Shown here piece by piece: positions 6,290 through 14,948 of a stretch of 27,800 bases of DNA. Below the pieces are notes generated by a model that saw only the letters and a list, made by a program, of their open reading frames with translations, searched no databases and was not told the DNA's origin. The stretch lies in NCBI GenBank assembly GCA_900539175.1, contig UQAW01000053.1, positions 1 through 27,800 of the forward strand, written 5' to 3'. The DNA is from an uncultured Lachnospiraceae bacterium (lineage in GTDB: Bacteria > Bacillota > Clostridia > Lachnospirales > Lachnospiraceae). The position numbers were made by a program, and so were the translations under genes. Position 1 is the first letter of the stretch. Every line of letters begins with the position of its first letter.

Positions 6290-8107
6290 ATGGCAGGACA
6301 GGATATGTTACGTTTTATGAAAAAAATACAACCCTATAATATAGTAAAAGGACTGCGGTATCTGAAGCATTATGGTCCGAAAGAGTTTTTTATTCGCCTT
6401 TCCGAGCGGATGGAGCCGGAAGAGATTCCTTATGGTCCGTGGTATGAAAAGCACAGAGTAAAATCTGAGGAGTTAGAGCGGCAGAGACGGCATCATTTCC
6501 CATTCATGCCTCTGATCAGTGTGGTGGTTCCGGCTTATCACACTCCGGAGGTCTTTTTACGTGAAATGATTGAGTCATTAGAGCATCAGTCTTATGAAAA
6601 TTGGGAACTTTGTATTGCAAACGCAAGTCCGGAGAATGAAAAGATGGGAAAAATCCTTCGCGAATATATGAAAAAGGATTCCAGAATACGAGTAAAGGAG
6701 CTGGCAGAGAATCTGGGAATTGCAGAAAATACCAATGCAGCTTTTGCGCTGGCTTCCGGAGAGTTTGTGGGACTTTTGGATCATGATGATTTACTGGCAC
6801 CAGATGCGCTTTATGAGATTGCAGCACTTTTGAATTCGGATGAAACATTTGATGCGGTCTACACGGATGAAGATAAAGTCACAACGGAGCTTAGCGAGCA
6901 TTTTCAGCCGCACCTCAAACCGGACTTTAATTTAGATCTGTTACGTTCCAATAATTATATCTGTCATTTCTTTGTGGTCAGACGTACGTTGGTAGAGCAG
7001 TGCGGAGGTTTCCGCAGAGCGTATGACGGAGCTCAGGATTATGATTTTATTTTCCGATGTGTGGAAGGGGCAAGAAGGGTTGGTCATGTTCCTAGAATTC
7101 TGTATCATTGGCGTACCCATAAAGCATCGACTGCGGATAATCCGGCGAGTAAGATGTATGCCTTTGAGGCGGGAAAACGGGCGATTGAAGGTAATCTGGA
7201 GCGGTGTGGAGTGAAAGGTGCAGTGGTAACCCACACTTCGGATTATGGCTTCTATAATGTGACGTATCCGGTAAAAGATAATCCCCTGATTTCCATCATT
7301 ATTCCAAATAAAGATCAGAGGGATACGCTGAAACAATGCCTGGATTCGGTAGAAAGAAGGTCCACATACCAAAATTATGAGATTCTGGTTGTGGAGAATA
7401 ATAGTGAAGAGGCGGAAACCTTTGCGTATTACGAGGAACTGAAGCAGAAAAAAAATGTGAGAGTGCTGACCTGGGGAGGAGAATTTAACTATTCTGCGAT
7501 CAATAATTTTGCAGTCCGGGAGGCGAAAGGTGAGTACCTGGTGTTCCTGAACAATGATATTCAGGTGATAACACCGGGATGGCTGGAAGAATTGCTGGCA
7601 AACTGTCAGCGGCCCGAAGTTGGAATTGTGGGCGCAAAGCTATACTATCCGGATGATACGATTCAACATGCAGGCGTTATCATAGGAATGGGAGGAGTTG
7701 CAGGTCATGCCTTCCGGGGAATGAAGCGGAGCAGGACCGGGTATCTCCACAAGGCATCTTTACAGATGGATTACAGTGCAGTGACAGCTGCGTGTATGAT
7801 GGTAGAAAGAAGTGTATTTGAAGCAATCGGCGGATTTGAGGAAGCGCTGGTAGTTGCTTTTAACGATGTGGATCTTTGCCTTAGAGTCTGTCAGAAGGGG
7901 TATCTGGTAGTCTACAATCCTCATGTGGAGTTGTATCATTATGAATCAAAATCACGTGGAGCGGACGACTCAAAAGAAAAAGTGAATAGATTTAAGCAGG
8001 AGACAGAATTTATGAAAACCAGATGGAGGGATCTGCTGAAAAAGGGAGATCCGTATTATAATAAGAATCTTACACTGAGTAAATGGAACTACTCACTTCG
8101 GGCATAA
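6290..8107 (+). CDS. Tandem-domain GT2 glycosyltransferase
   Basis: This 606-residue cytoplasmic or membrane-associated enzyme has two GT2 (GT-A) domains. The first covers ~residues 77-290 (LISVVVPAYHTPE, GLLDHDDLLAPDA, ending with DGAQDYDFIFRCVE and YHWRTHKASTA). The second covers ~338-560 (LISIIIPNKDQRD, VVENNSEE, VFLNNDIQVITPGW, VAFNDVDLCLRV). This layout is common in enzymes that add two residues to a lipid-linked O-antigen or rhamnan-like polymer. Residues 1-70 form a separate N-terminal segment seen in that family. The frame is open from a GTG at 6284, but the ATG at 6290 has AGAGG 5 nt upstream and is preferred. It starts 9 nt after the wecE stop codon, so the two are co-transcribed. 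Donor and acceptor sugars are not predictable. Confidence 0.85.
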   Translation: MAGQDMLRFMKKIQPYNIVKGLRYLKHYGPKEFFIRLSERMEPEEIPYGPWYEKHRVKSEELERQRRHHFPFMPLISVVVPAYHTPEVFLREMIESLEHQSYENWELCIANASPENEKMGKILREYMKKDSRIRVKELAENLGIAENTNAAFALASGEFVGLLDHDDLLAPDALYEIAALLNSDETFDAVYTDEDKVTTELSEHFQPHLKPDFNLDLLRSNNYICHFFVVRRTLVEQCGGFRRAYDGAQDYDFIFRCVEGARRVGHVPRILYHWRTHKASTADNPASKMYAFEAGKRAIEGNLERCGVKGAVVTHTSDYGFYNVTYPVKDNPLISIIIPNKDQRDTLKQCLDSVERRSTYQNYEILVVENNSEEAETFAYYEELKQKKNVRVLTWGGEFNYSAINNFAVREAKGEYLVFLNNDIQVITPGWLEELLANCQRPEVGIVGAKLYYPDDTIQHAGVIIGMGGVAGHAFRGMKRSRTGYLHKASLQMDYSAVTAACMMVERSVFEAIGGFEEALVVAFNDVDLCLRVCQKGYLVVYNPHVELYHYESKSRGADDSKEKVNRFKQETEFMKTRWRDLLKKGDPYYNKNLTLSKWNYSLRA

Positions 8108-8119
8108 AGGAGAATTAGT

Positions 8120-9085
8120 ATGCGGGAAGTATCCGTGGTAATACCAAATTACAATGGAATCGAATATATAAAGACATGTCTGGATGCCTTACAGAGACAG
8201 ACCTATGGAAAGGTTCCCATCGTGTTGGTTGATAATGGTTCAACGGACGGCAGCAGGGAATTAGTGGAAACATCCTATCCGCAGGTGAAGGTGATTGTAT
8301 TTCCGGAGAATACCGGATTTTGTCATGCAGTAAATGTCGGAATTCTGGAGACGAATTCTCCATATGTGATTCTGCTTAATAATGACACAGAGGTGGCACC
8401 GGATTTTGTGGAGAAGCTTCTAAGCGGTATTAAAAAGAGAAAGAAGGCATTCTCCTGTGCGGCCAAAATGATTCAGTTTAGGAACCGGACACTTTTGGAT
8501 GATGCTGGAAATTATTATAATGCCTTCGGGTGGGCGTTTGCCCGCGGGAAAGGAAAACCGGTGACGCTGTATGAAAAACCGGAGAAGATTTTTGCTTCCT
8601 GTGCCGGGGCAGCGATTTACCGCAGAGCGGTGTTGGATAAAATCGGCTTGTTTGATGAAGAGCATTTTGCATATCTGGAGGATATTGATATTGGTTACCG
8701 GGCCAGAATATATGGATATCAAAACTGGTATCTGCCGGATGCAAAAGTATATCATATCGGCAGCGGAACCAGCGGTTCCCGATATAATTTGTTTAAAATC
8801 CGCTATTCTTCGCGGAATAATATCTATATGATCTATAAGAATATGCCTTTCGGTCAGATTCTTTTGAATTTTCCGTTTTTGTTTTGTGGATTTCTGGCAA
8901 AAACGCTGTTTTTTTCCCGGAAAGGTTTCGGAAGAGAGTATCTTGCCGGTATGAAAAATGGAATATCTCTGGCAAATAAGGCCAAAAAGAACGGGAAAAA
9001 AGTGAAATTCTGCCGGAAAAATCTGTGGAATTATACAAAAATACAGATAGAATTGTGGAGAAATCTTATAAAAAGATTTCAATAG
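8120..9085 (+). CDS. GT2 glycosyltransferase, WbbL/rhamnosyltransferase-like
   Basis: The protein has 321 residues. It opens with VSVVIPNYNG, then DNGSTDGS, ENTGFCHAVNVG and the donor-binding LLNNDTEVAPDF. The acceptor-side motif is FAYLEDIDIGYRARIYG, with the acidic E-D-x-D expected of inverting WbbL-type enzymes. A hydrophobic stretch near residues 245-265 may lie on the membrane, and the C terminus is very basic, which suits a peripheral membrane enzyme acting on lipid-linked glycan. AAAGGAG lies upstream of the ATG, 12 nt after the previous stop codon. The cluster operon may pause here: a 157-nt gap with its own promoter follows. It likely transfers a deoxyhexose such as rhamnose; the specificity is inferred from family resemblance only. 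Confidence 0.85.
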   Translation: MREVSVVIPNYNGIEYIKTCLDALQRQTYGKVPIVLVDNGSTDGSRELVETSYPQVKVIVFPENTGFCHAVNVGILETNSPYVILLNNDTEVAPDFVEKLLSGIKKRKKAFSCAAKMIQFRNRTLLDDAGNYYNAFGWAFARGKGKPVTLYEKPEKIFASCAGAAIYRRAVLDKIGLFDEEHFAYLEDIDIGYRARIYGYQNWYLPDAKVYHIGSGTSGSRYNLFKIRYSSRNNIYMIYKNMPFGQILLNFPFLFCGFLAKTLFFSRKGFGREYLAGMKNGISLANKAKKNGKKVKFCRKNLWNYTKIQIELWRNLIKRFQ

Positions 9086-9111
9086 ACAGAAAGTGTTAAG
9101 AAAATATTTAG

Positions 9112-9140
9112 TTGCTCTTTCTGGAAATATATTGTATAGT
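9112..9140 (+). promoter_or_regulatory. Sigma-A-type promoter for the initiating sugar transferase
   Basis: There is a -35 TTGCTC (9112-9117), a 17-nt spacer and a -10 TATAGT (9135-9140). It would start transcription near 9147, almost exactly at the repeat hairpin 9148-9182, and would give the transferase/LCP/GT genes their own mRNA besides read-through from upstream. Confidence 0.55.
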
Positions 9141-9147
9141 TAGTTCT

Positions 9148-9182
9148 ATGGTGATGTCTGATACATCAGGCATGTCCGTTTA
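9148..9182 (-). repeat. Solo 35-nt copy of the TAAACGGACAT hairpin repeat
   Basis: The minus strand reads TAAACGGACATGCCTG and so on, closely matching the first 35 nt of the 199-bp repeats at 27443 and 27642. The core is an 8-nt stem with a 4-nt loop (one mismatch). Here the terminal pair of the stem is A-T where the tandem copies have C-G, so pairing is kept while sequence changes. The copy sits in the leader of the sugar-transferase gene. Confidence 0.65.
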
Positions 9183-9242
9183 GATAGTTTCTGATAAAGA
9201 TCATTTGGATCTGTTATCCATTTTGAAAGGTGAATCAGAATA

Positions 9243-10649
9243 GTGATTAAAGATAACCAGAAGTATTTTAACCGATTACAGGTTGTTCTTGACGCGCTGG
9301 TGATCGCATTCTCTTATTGGCTGTCCTGGGTTGCGAAGTTTATGCTGCCTTTTTTTGGAAAAGTGGAAAAGGGGGCGCTGCCCTTTGTGACCTATATGCA
9401 GCTGCTGATTCTTATCGTACCGTGTTATTTGATTTTATATTATGGCTGCGGCCTGTATACGCCGAAGCGGGTGCAGGGACGCCGATTGGAGTTTGCTAAC
9501 ATTGCCAAGGCAAATTTGCTGGGGTTTTTAAGTATCACTCTTGTGTTGTATATGATCAAGGAAATGCATATTTCACGTACGATGCTTGGTATTTTTCTGG
9601 TGATTAACAGTCTTCTGGAATTGCTGGAAAGGAATGCAATTCGCTATGTACTGCGCAAGATGCGTAAGAAAGGATATAATCAAAAACATATTTTGCTGGT
9701 AGGCTACAGCAGAGCCGCCGAAGAGTATATCAACAGAATTATAGAAAATCCTCAATGGGGCTATACGGTGCGCGGCATTTTGGATGATCATGTTGAGGCA
9801 GGTACGATATACAGAGGAATTAAGGTTGTGGGCAGAATTGCAAATCTGCCGGTGATTTTGCCGGAGAATAAGCTGGATGAGATTGCCATTACTCTGGGGC
9901 TGAATGAATATTTCCGTCTGGAGGAGATTGCAGCATTATGTGAAAAGTCAGGTGTCCATACGAAGTTTATACCAGACTATCATAATATTATACCGACGAA
10001 ACCCTATACCGAGGATTTGCTGGGACTTCCGGTAGTGAATATCCGATATGTCCCTCTCTCGAATACATTTAATGCAATGGTCAAGCGTTTGATGGATGTA
10101 GTTGGATCTCTTTGCTGTATTATTTTATTTTCTCCGATTATGCTGGCTGCATGTCTCGGGATAAAGCTGACTTCGCCGGGACCTCTGATTTACCGTCAGG
10201 TACGGGTGGGACTTCACAACAGAAGTTTTGAGATGTACAAGTTCCGTTCTATGGAAGTTCAGCCGGAGACAGAGGAAACAAAGGCGTGGACAGTGAAAAA
10301 CGATCCAAGGGTTACCGGAATTGGAAAATTCATGCGGAAGACCAGCATTGACGAATTACCGCAGTTGTTTAATGTGTTAAAAGGTGATATGAGTCTGGTA
10401 GGTCCGAGGCCTGAACGTCCATTTTTTGTAGAGAAATTCCGTGAAGAGATACCAAGATATATGGTGAAACATCAGGTGCGGCCGGGAATGACCGGCTGGG
10501 CGCAGGTGAATGGTTACCGGGGCGACACTTCCATTCGAAAAAGAATCGACTGTGATTTGTATTATATTGAAAACTGGACCTTAGGGTTGGATATAAAAAT
10601 TCTGTTTCTGACGGTGTTCCGTGGTTTTGTCAATAAAAATGCGTACTAA
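9243..10649 (+). CDS. Undecaprenyl-phosphate sugar-1-phosphate transferase (WcaJ/WbaP-like polyprenol transferase)
   Basis: This 468-residue membrane enzyme starts a glycan by moving a sugar-1-phosphate from a UDP-sugar to undecaprenyl phosphate. Four hydrophobic segments occupy residues ~10-120. A Rossmann-like middle (~140-260, HILLVGYSRAAEEYI) follows, then the catalytic bacterial sugar transferase domain (~275-468). That domain has a re-entrant helix (VVGSLCCIILFSPIM), SPGPLIYRQVRVG, YKFRSM, DELPQLFNVLKGDMSLVGPRP, RPGMTGWAQVNGYRG and a final IKILFLTVFRGF. The start is GTG at 9243 with AAAGGTG about 10 nt upstream. It stops 19 nt before the LCP gene. The leader carries a promoter and a small repeat hairpin. 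Glucose, galactose or N-acetylhexosamine phosphate are all possible substrates. Confidence 0.93.
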   Translation: MIKDNQKYFNRLQVVLDALVIAFSYWLSWVAKFMLPFFGKVEKGALPFVTYMQLLILIVPCYLILYYGCGLYTPKRVQGRRLEFANIAKANLLGFLSITLVLYMIKEMHISRTMLGIFLVINSLLELLERNAIRYVLRKMRKKGYNQKHILLVGYSRAAEEYINRIIENPQWGYTVRGILDDHVEAGTIYRGIKVVGRIANLPVILPENKLDEIAITLGLNEYFRLEEIAALCEKSGVHTKFIPDYHNIIPTKPYTEDLLGLPVVNIRYVPLSNTFNAMVKRLMDVVGSLCCIILFSPIMLAACLGIKLTSPGPLIYRQVRVGLHNRSFEMYKFRSMEVQPETEETKAWTVKNDPRVTGIGKFMRKTSIDELPQLFNVLKGDMSLVGPRPERPFFVEKFREEIPRYMVKHQVRPGMTGWAQVNGYRGDTSIRKRIDCDLYYIENWTLGLDIKILFLTVFRGFVNKNAY

Positions 10650-10668
10650 GGAGAAAGAGGAAGGAAAG

Positions 10669-11871
10669 ATGGCAAAAAAAAGAGTAAATAAAAAGAGTCG
10701 GGCGTATAGAAGAAGACGAAGAAGACGGATTATATTTGGACTTGAATTACTCGTGCTTTTGTTAGTTGGCTGCGGTTTGTTTGCTTATGCATATATAAAC
10801 TCGAAGATGAATAAGATGCAAAGTGATGAATTGGATTTCAGTAATGTCGGGATCAATCCGGAAGTCTTGCAGGGTGAGAAAGAAGACGAGGAAAACGGAG
10901 CAAAGGGAACTCAGTTGATTGCGCTTGTAGGTATGGACAGTCGTGATAATTCGTTGGAAGCAGGCAATAACAGCGATACGATGATTATTGCCTGTATTGA
11001 TCATGATAATAAGTGTATAAGGCTTGTATCTCTGTATCGTGATACCTGGCTGAATGTATTCAAAAAGGATGAAAATGGTGAGTATTTGAATCGTTATACA
11101 AAATGTAATGCTGCATATGCGGTTGGCGGAGCAGAGCAGATGCTTACGATGATGAATAAAAATCTGGATTTAAATATCACAAGTTATGCGGCAGTAAACT
11201 TTAAGGCGCTTTCTGAGGCAATTGATTTACTTGGCGGACTGGATATTGACTTGACCCGTGAGGAGCTGATACATCTGAATAATTATAATAAGGAGACATC
11301 GAAAGTGGCCGGTGTGGACTATGAGGAAGTTGATGTGCCGGATAAGTCTGAGCTGGATGGCGCACAGAAGATGACCTTTCATCTGAATGGTACACAATCA
11401 GTTTCTTATGCACGTATTCGTTATACTGCAGGAAATGATTTCCGAAGAGCCGCGAGACAGAGATTGGTGATTGGAAAAATAATGGAAAAGGCTAAGAGTG
11501 CTGATTTATCCACTTTGAATGATATTATGGATGCTGTATTTCCTATGGTTAAGACATCTTTGAAAAAGCAGGAGATTATTAATTTGGGCATGAATTTGCT
11601 CAGTTATGATATGGGTGAACAAACCGGTTTTCCATTTGACCATCTGGAAGGTGAGAATGTAAAGAATGCAATGGATGGTAATGACTGTGTACTTGCCGTA
11701 ACTTTGGAAACAAATGTTGTGAAACTCCATAATTTCTTGTTTCCACAGGATACGACCTATATCCCTTCCGCAGAAGTAAAGGAATATAGTGATTATATTA
11801 TCAACCAGAGCGGATATGGAGTTGAGAGTATTCCGTCACATTCAGAGACAGGAGAGATTCCGCAGGGATGA
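10669..11871 (+). CDS. LytR-CpsA-Psr (LCP) family wall-polymer ligase
   Basis: The protein has 400 residues. A very basic N terminus (RAYRRRRRRR) is followed by one membrane helix at ~23-44, placing the LCP domain (~75-300) outside the cell. Motifs are LVGMDSRDN, NSDTMIIACID, RLVSLYRDTWLNV with the phosphate-binding Arg, and NGTQSVSYARIRYTAGNDFRRAARQR split over two segments (VSYARIRYTAGNDF; RRAARQR). LCP enzymes move lipid-linked glycopolymers onto peptidoglycan. The ATG at 10669 has an AGGAAGGAAAG ribosome site; the frame is open upstream to 10621, but that stretch overlaps the previous gene. The stop overlaps the next GT2 start as ATGA, showing coupling. It probably attaches the polymer built by this cluster to the wall. 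Confidence 0.92.
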   Translation: MAKKRVNKKSRAYRRRRRRRIIFGLELLVLLLVGCGLFAYAYINSKMNKMQSDELDFSNVGINPEVLQGEKEDEENGAKGTQLIALVGMDSRDNSLEAGNNSDTMIIACIDHDNKCIRLVSLYRDTWLNVFKKDENGEYLNRYTKCNAAYAVGGAEQMLTMMNKNLDLNITSYAAVNFKALSEAIDLLGGLDIDLTREELIHLNNYNKETSKVAGVDYEEVDVPDKSELDGAQKMTFHLNGTQSVSYARIRYTAGNDFRRAARQRLVIGKIMEKAKSADLSTLNDIMDAVFPMVKTSLKKQEIINLGMNLLSYDMGEQTGFPFDHLEGENVKNAMDGNDCVLAVTLETNVVKLHNFLFPQDTTYIPSAEVKEYSDYIINQSGYGVESIPSHSETGEIPQG

Positions 11872-12818
11872 GAGTGATGAATTCGTATATAGTAGATGTT
11901 TTAATACCAACTTGTAAACCAAATAGTGATTTTTCAGAACTGCTGCGCCAAATTGCGCAGCAGTCTTATCCTGTGAGGAATGTCATTGTGGTAAATACGG
12001 GGAAACAGTATTGGAAGCCGGAATGGGAGACACTAGTTCCGAATCTGTATGTGAAGCATATTATGCCGGAAGAATTTGATCACGGCGGTACACGTCAGTG
12101 GATGGCAGAGGCTTCAGATGCAGATATTTTGTTGTTTATGACACAGGATGCGGTTCCGGCGGATCATTATCTGGTAGAGGAACTCATAAAGACTTTTGCC
12201 ATGCCGTCTGTACGTGCTGCGTATGCCCGTCAGCTTCCAAAGCCGGACTGCAAGCTTCTGGAACGTTTTACTAGAAATTTTAGTTATCCGGCCAGATCTG
12301 ATATCAAGGATAAAGATGATCTTCCGACTGCAGGCATTAAGACGTTCTTTTGTTCCAATGTCTGTGCAGCTTATGACCGAAAGACTCTTGAGAAGCTGGG
12401 AGGGTTTCCAAAACGTACTATTTTTAACGAGGATATGATATACGGAGGCAATCTGGTCAGAAATGGATACGCAATCGCCTATGCTGCAGATGCGAAAGTG
12501 CTGCATTCGCACAATTATTCCTGTAAAAAGCAGTTTCAGCGAAATTTTGATCTAGGGGTATCTCAGGCGGAGCATCCCGAGATTTTTTCGGAATATCCAT
12601 CAGAAGGGGAAGGAATAAAACTGGTAAAAAAGTCAGCCGCATATGTCTGCAAAGTAGGAAGACCATGGCTTTTGGTAAAACTTTTCTTTCAGAGTGCAGC
12701 AAAATATATGGGATATTTATTAGGAAAACACTATCAGATACTTCCGGACGTTGTGATAAATTGCTGTACAATGAATAAGAACTATTGGAAAGATATTCGG
12801 CAAAGTATACAAAAATAA
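11868..12818 (+). CDS. GT2 glycosyltransferase, rhamnosyltransferase-like
   Basis: The protein has 316 residues. The N-terminal GT-A domain reads VDVLIPTCKPNSDF, then NTGKQYW, a FDHGGTRQWM segment typical of dTDP-rhamnosyltransferases (RfbF-like), and FMTQDAVPAD in the place of the DxD region. The second half contains FFCSNVCAAYDRKTL and FNEDMIYGGNLVRNGY, fitting the catalytic/acceptor side, and ends in a basic tail. It overlaps the LCP gene by 4 nt (ATGA). A second ATG at 11877 is possible but the coupled start is preferred. It is the last gene of the glycan cluster; glmS follows after 183 nt with its own promoter. Rhamnose as donor is inferred from family likeness only; no rml genes lie in the window. 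Confidence 0.82.
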   Translation: MRVMNSYIVDVLIPTCKPNSDFSELLRQIAQQSYPVRNVIVVNTGKQYWKPEWETLVPNLYVKHIMPEEFDHGGTRQWMAEASDADILLFMTQDAVPADHYLVEELIKTFAMPSVRAAYARQLPKPDCKLLERFTRNFSYPARSDIKDKDDLPTAGIKTFFCSNVCAAYDRKTLEKLGGFPKRTIFNEDMIYGGNLVRNGYAIAYAADAKVLHSHNYSCKKQFQRNFDLGVSQAEHPEIFSEYPSEGEGIKLVKKSAAYVCKVGRPWLLVKLFFQSAAKYMGYLLGKHYQILPDVVINCCTMNKNYWKDIRQSIQK

Positions 12819-12859
12819 GTAGAACGGCAAAGGAAAGAGGCTGAAAGGACAGTTGGTTG

Positions 12860-12888
12860 TTTACAAATAGAGAAGAATCTGTTATGAT
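12860..12888 (+). promoter_or_regulatory. glmS promoter
   Basis: There is a -35 TTTACA (12860-12865), a 17-nt spacer and a -10 TATGAT (12883-12888). Transcription would start near 12895 and give a ~107-nt leader. The leader contains a hairpin GAGCAGA (12937-12943)/TCTGCTC (12968-12974) just before the ribosome site. I looked for the glmS ribozyme core and did not see it. Confidence 0.7.
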
Positions 12889-13001
12889 GGGAAAGATTAA
12901 GCCACATTTGAAGAGGTAACAGAGATGGTTGAAGGAGAGCAGAGGTATTCGAAGATATTCGGGTATGTCTGCTCACATTAGATGGAAAAGGAGAGATCAC
13001 A

Positions 13002-14828
13002 ATGTGTGGAATTGTTGGTTATATAGGTGAAGAGCAGGCAGCACCGATTTTGCTGGATGGACTGGAGAAGTTAGAGTACAGGGGATACGATTCTGCAGGA
13101 ATTGCTGTCTATGACGGCGAAAAGATCCATATGACGAAGGCAACCGGAAGATTAAAGGTTTTATATGATATGACTTGCGGCGGCAGTACGATGCCGGGAA
13201 CTTTGGGAATCGGACATACACGTTGGGCGACACACGGAGAGCCGTCAGATGTCAATGCACATCCGCATTTTAATAAAGAGCATTCTATCGTGGTAGTACA
13301 TAATGGAATTATTGAGAACTATATGAAATTGAAGAAAAAGCTGGAGTCCAAGGGTTACGAATTTCTTTCTGAGACGGATACAGAAGTAATTGTTCATATG
13401 TTGGATTATTATTATAAGGGAGATCCGATGGAGACAATTACGAAGATTATGCATCGTATGGAAGGCTCCTATGCACTCGGCATTATGTTCCAGGATCATC
13501 CGGAAGAAATTTATGCTGTTCGTAAAGACAGTCCTTTGATTGTAGGCCAGGGAAAGAATGGTAATTTTATTGCTTCTGATGCTCCGGCAATTTTAAAATA
13601 TACCAGGAAGGTATATTTTATCCAGAATGAAGAAATTGTAAAACTAACAAAGGATTCCCTTGCTTTCTACAACATTGATGAGGAAGAACTGGAAAAAGAA
13701 CCGACAACGATTGAGTGGGATATTAATGCAGCGGAAAAGGGCGGATATGAGCATTTTATGCTGAAAGAGATGTATGAGCAGCCAAAGGCAGTAGCTGATA
13801 CGCTGAATCCAAGAATCAAAGACGGCGAGATTGTGATTGAGGAGCTTGAGATGTCGGATGAGGAGATCCGCAAAATCCGCAAAATCTATATTATTGCCTG
13901 CGGTTCTGCATACCACACCGGAGTGACGGCAAAATATGTCTTTGAAGGTCTGGCAAGAATTCCGGTGGAAGTGGATCTTGCTTCCGAGTTTCGTTATCGG
14001 AATCCGATTTTTGAACCGGATACCTTTGCCATTATCGTAAGTCAGTCGGGAGAAACGGCAGATTCTCTGGCAGCGCTGCGTGAGGCCAAAGCAAATGGTA
14101 TCAAAACCCTTGGTATTGTCAATGTGGTGGGAAGTTCCATAGCACGTGAAGCAGATAATGTGATGTATACCTGGGCAGGTCCGGAGATTGCGGTTGCAAC
14201 AACGAAGGCTTACAGTACACAGTTACTTGCTCAGTATCTTCTTGCATTGAAGTTTGCAAAGGTGCGGGGAACCATTGATGAGGCTGCATGTTCAGCAATG
14301 TTGGAGGATCTCCGTCAGCTTCCGGAGCAGATTTCTCTGCTTTTGAGCCACAGAGAGAATATCCAGAAATTTGCAAACCGTTATCTGGCGACGGAGCACG
14401 TATTCTTTATCGGGCGTGGAATTGATTATGCGATTTCGCTGGAAGGTTCTCTGAAATTGAAAGAGATTTCTTATATTCATTCAGAAGCATATGCAGCAGG
14501 AGAGTTGAAACATGGTACGATTTCTCTGATTGAAGAGGGACGTCTGGTGGTAGCCGTATTGACACAGCCGGAATTATATAGGAAAGCAATCAGCAATATT
14601 CAGGAAGTAAAATCCCGCGGTGCATTTGTTATGGCTGTAACAACCGTTGGCAATACGGAAGTGGAGAAGGTAGCGGACTATGTAATCTATATTCCGGAGA
14701 CTAATCCATACTTTACCAACTCACTGGCTGTGATTCCGCTCCAGTTATTCGGATACTATGTATCAATCGGCAAAGGGCTGGATGTGGATAAGCCGCGTAA
14801 CCTGGCAAAATCTGTGACCGTTGAGTAA
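13002..14828 (+). CDS. glmS: Glutamine--fructose-6-phosphate aminotransferase (isomerizing)
   Basis: GlmS makes glucosamine-6-phosphate from fructose-6-phosphate and glutamine, the entry step to UDP-GlcNAc for peptidoglycan and amino-sugar glycans. The 608-residue length is normal. Residues 2-220 form the glutaminase domain with nucleophile Cys2 (MCGIVGYIG), YRGYDSAGIAV, HTRWATHG and HNGIIENY. Two SIS isomerase domains follow, at ~285-420 (ACGSAYHTG, SQSGETADSLAALREAK) and ~455-600 (FIGRGIDYAISLEGSLKLKE, EAYAAGELKHGTISLIE). The C terminus ends LAKSVTVE as in canonical GlmS. A GGAGAG ribosome site precedes the ATG. It has its own promoter and a weak terminator. The location after the glycan cluster fits a supply role. 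Confidence 0.97.
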   Translation: MCGIVGYIGEEQAAPILLDGLEKLEYRGYDSAGIAVYDGEKIHMTKATGRLKVLYDMTCGGSTMPGTLGIGHTRWATHGEPSDVNAHPHFNKEHSIVVVHNGIIENYMKLKKKLESKGYEFLSETDTEVIVHMLDYYYKGDPMETITKIMHRMEGSYALGIMFQDHPEEIYAVRKDSPLIVGQGKNGNFIASDAPAILKYTRKVYFIQNEEIVKLTKDSLAFYNIDEEELEKEPTTIEWDINAAEKGGYEHFMLKEMYEQPKAVADTLNPRIKDGEIVIEELEMSDEEIRKIRKIYIIACGSAYHTGVTAKYVFEGLARIPVEVDLASEFRYRNPIFEPDTFAIIVSQSGETADSLAALREAKANGIKTLGIVNVVGSSIAREADNVMYTWAGPEIAVATTKAYSTQLLAQYLLALKFAKVRGTIDEAACSAMLEDLRQLPEQISLLLSHRENIQKFANRYLATEHVFFIGRGIDYAISLEGSLKLKEISYIHSEAYAAGELKHGTISLIEEGRLVVAVLTQPELYRKAISNIQEVKSRGAFVMAVTTVGNTEVEKVADYVIYIPETNPYFTNSLAVIPLQLFGYYVSIGKGLDVDKPRNLAKSVTVE

Positions 14829-14847
14829 ACAGTTTCACTGTTTTTTT
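14827..14847 (+). terminator. Short intrinsic terminator after glmS
   Basis: AAACAG/CTGTTT hairpin with a 5-nt loop followed by a T run, starting on the stop codon. The stem is short, so it is probably leaky. Confidence 0.45.
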
Positions 14848-14948
14848 CATGGTTTTTCACACATTCAACACAATTACCACGTATGATAAGTACATGAAGA
14901 GAGCAAATAGTGCGATGTTACTTTACAGGCAGAAGAGAGGTTAAAGTT

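Noticed and set aside
9060..9080. Hairpin GAAATCTT/AAGATTTC as a terminator of the gene ending at 9085
   Set aside because: It lies inside the coding end and has no T run after it.
12889..13001. glmS ribozyme
   Set aside because: The conserved core was not found in the leader.
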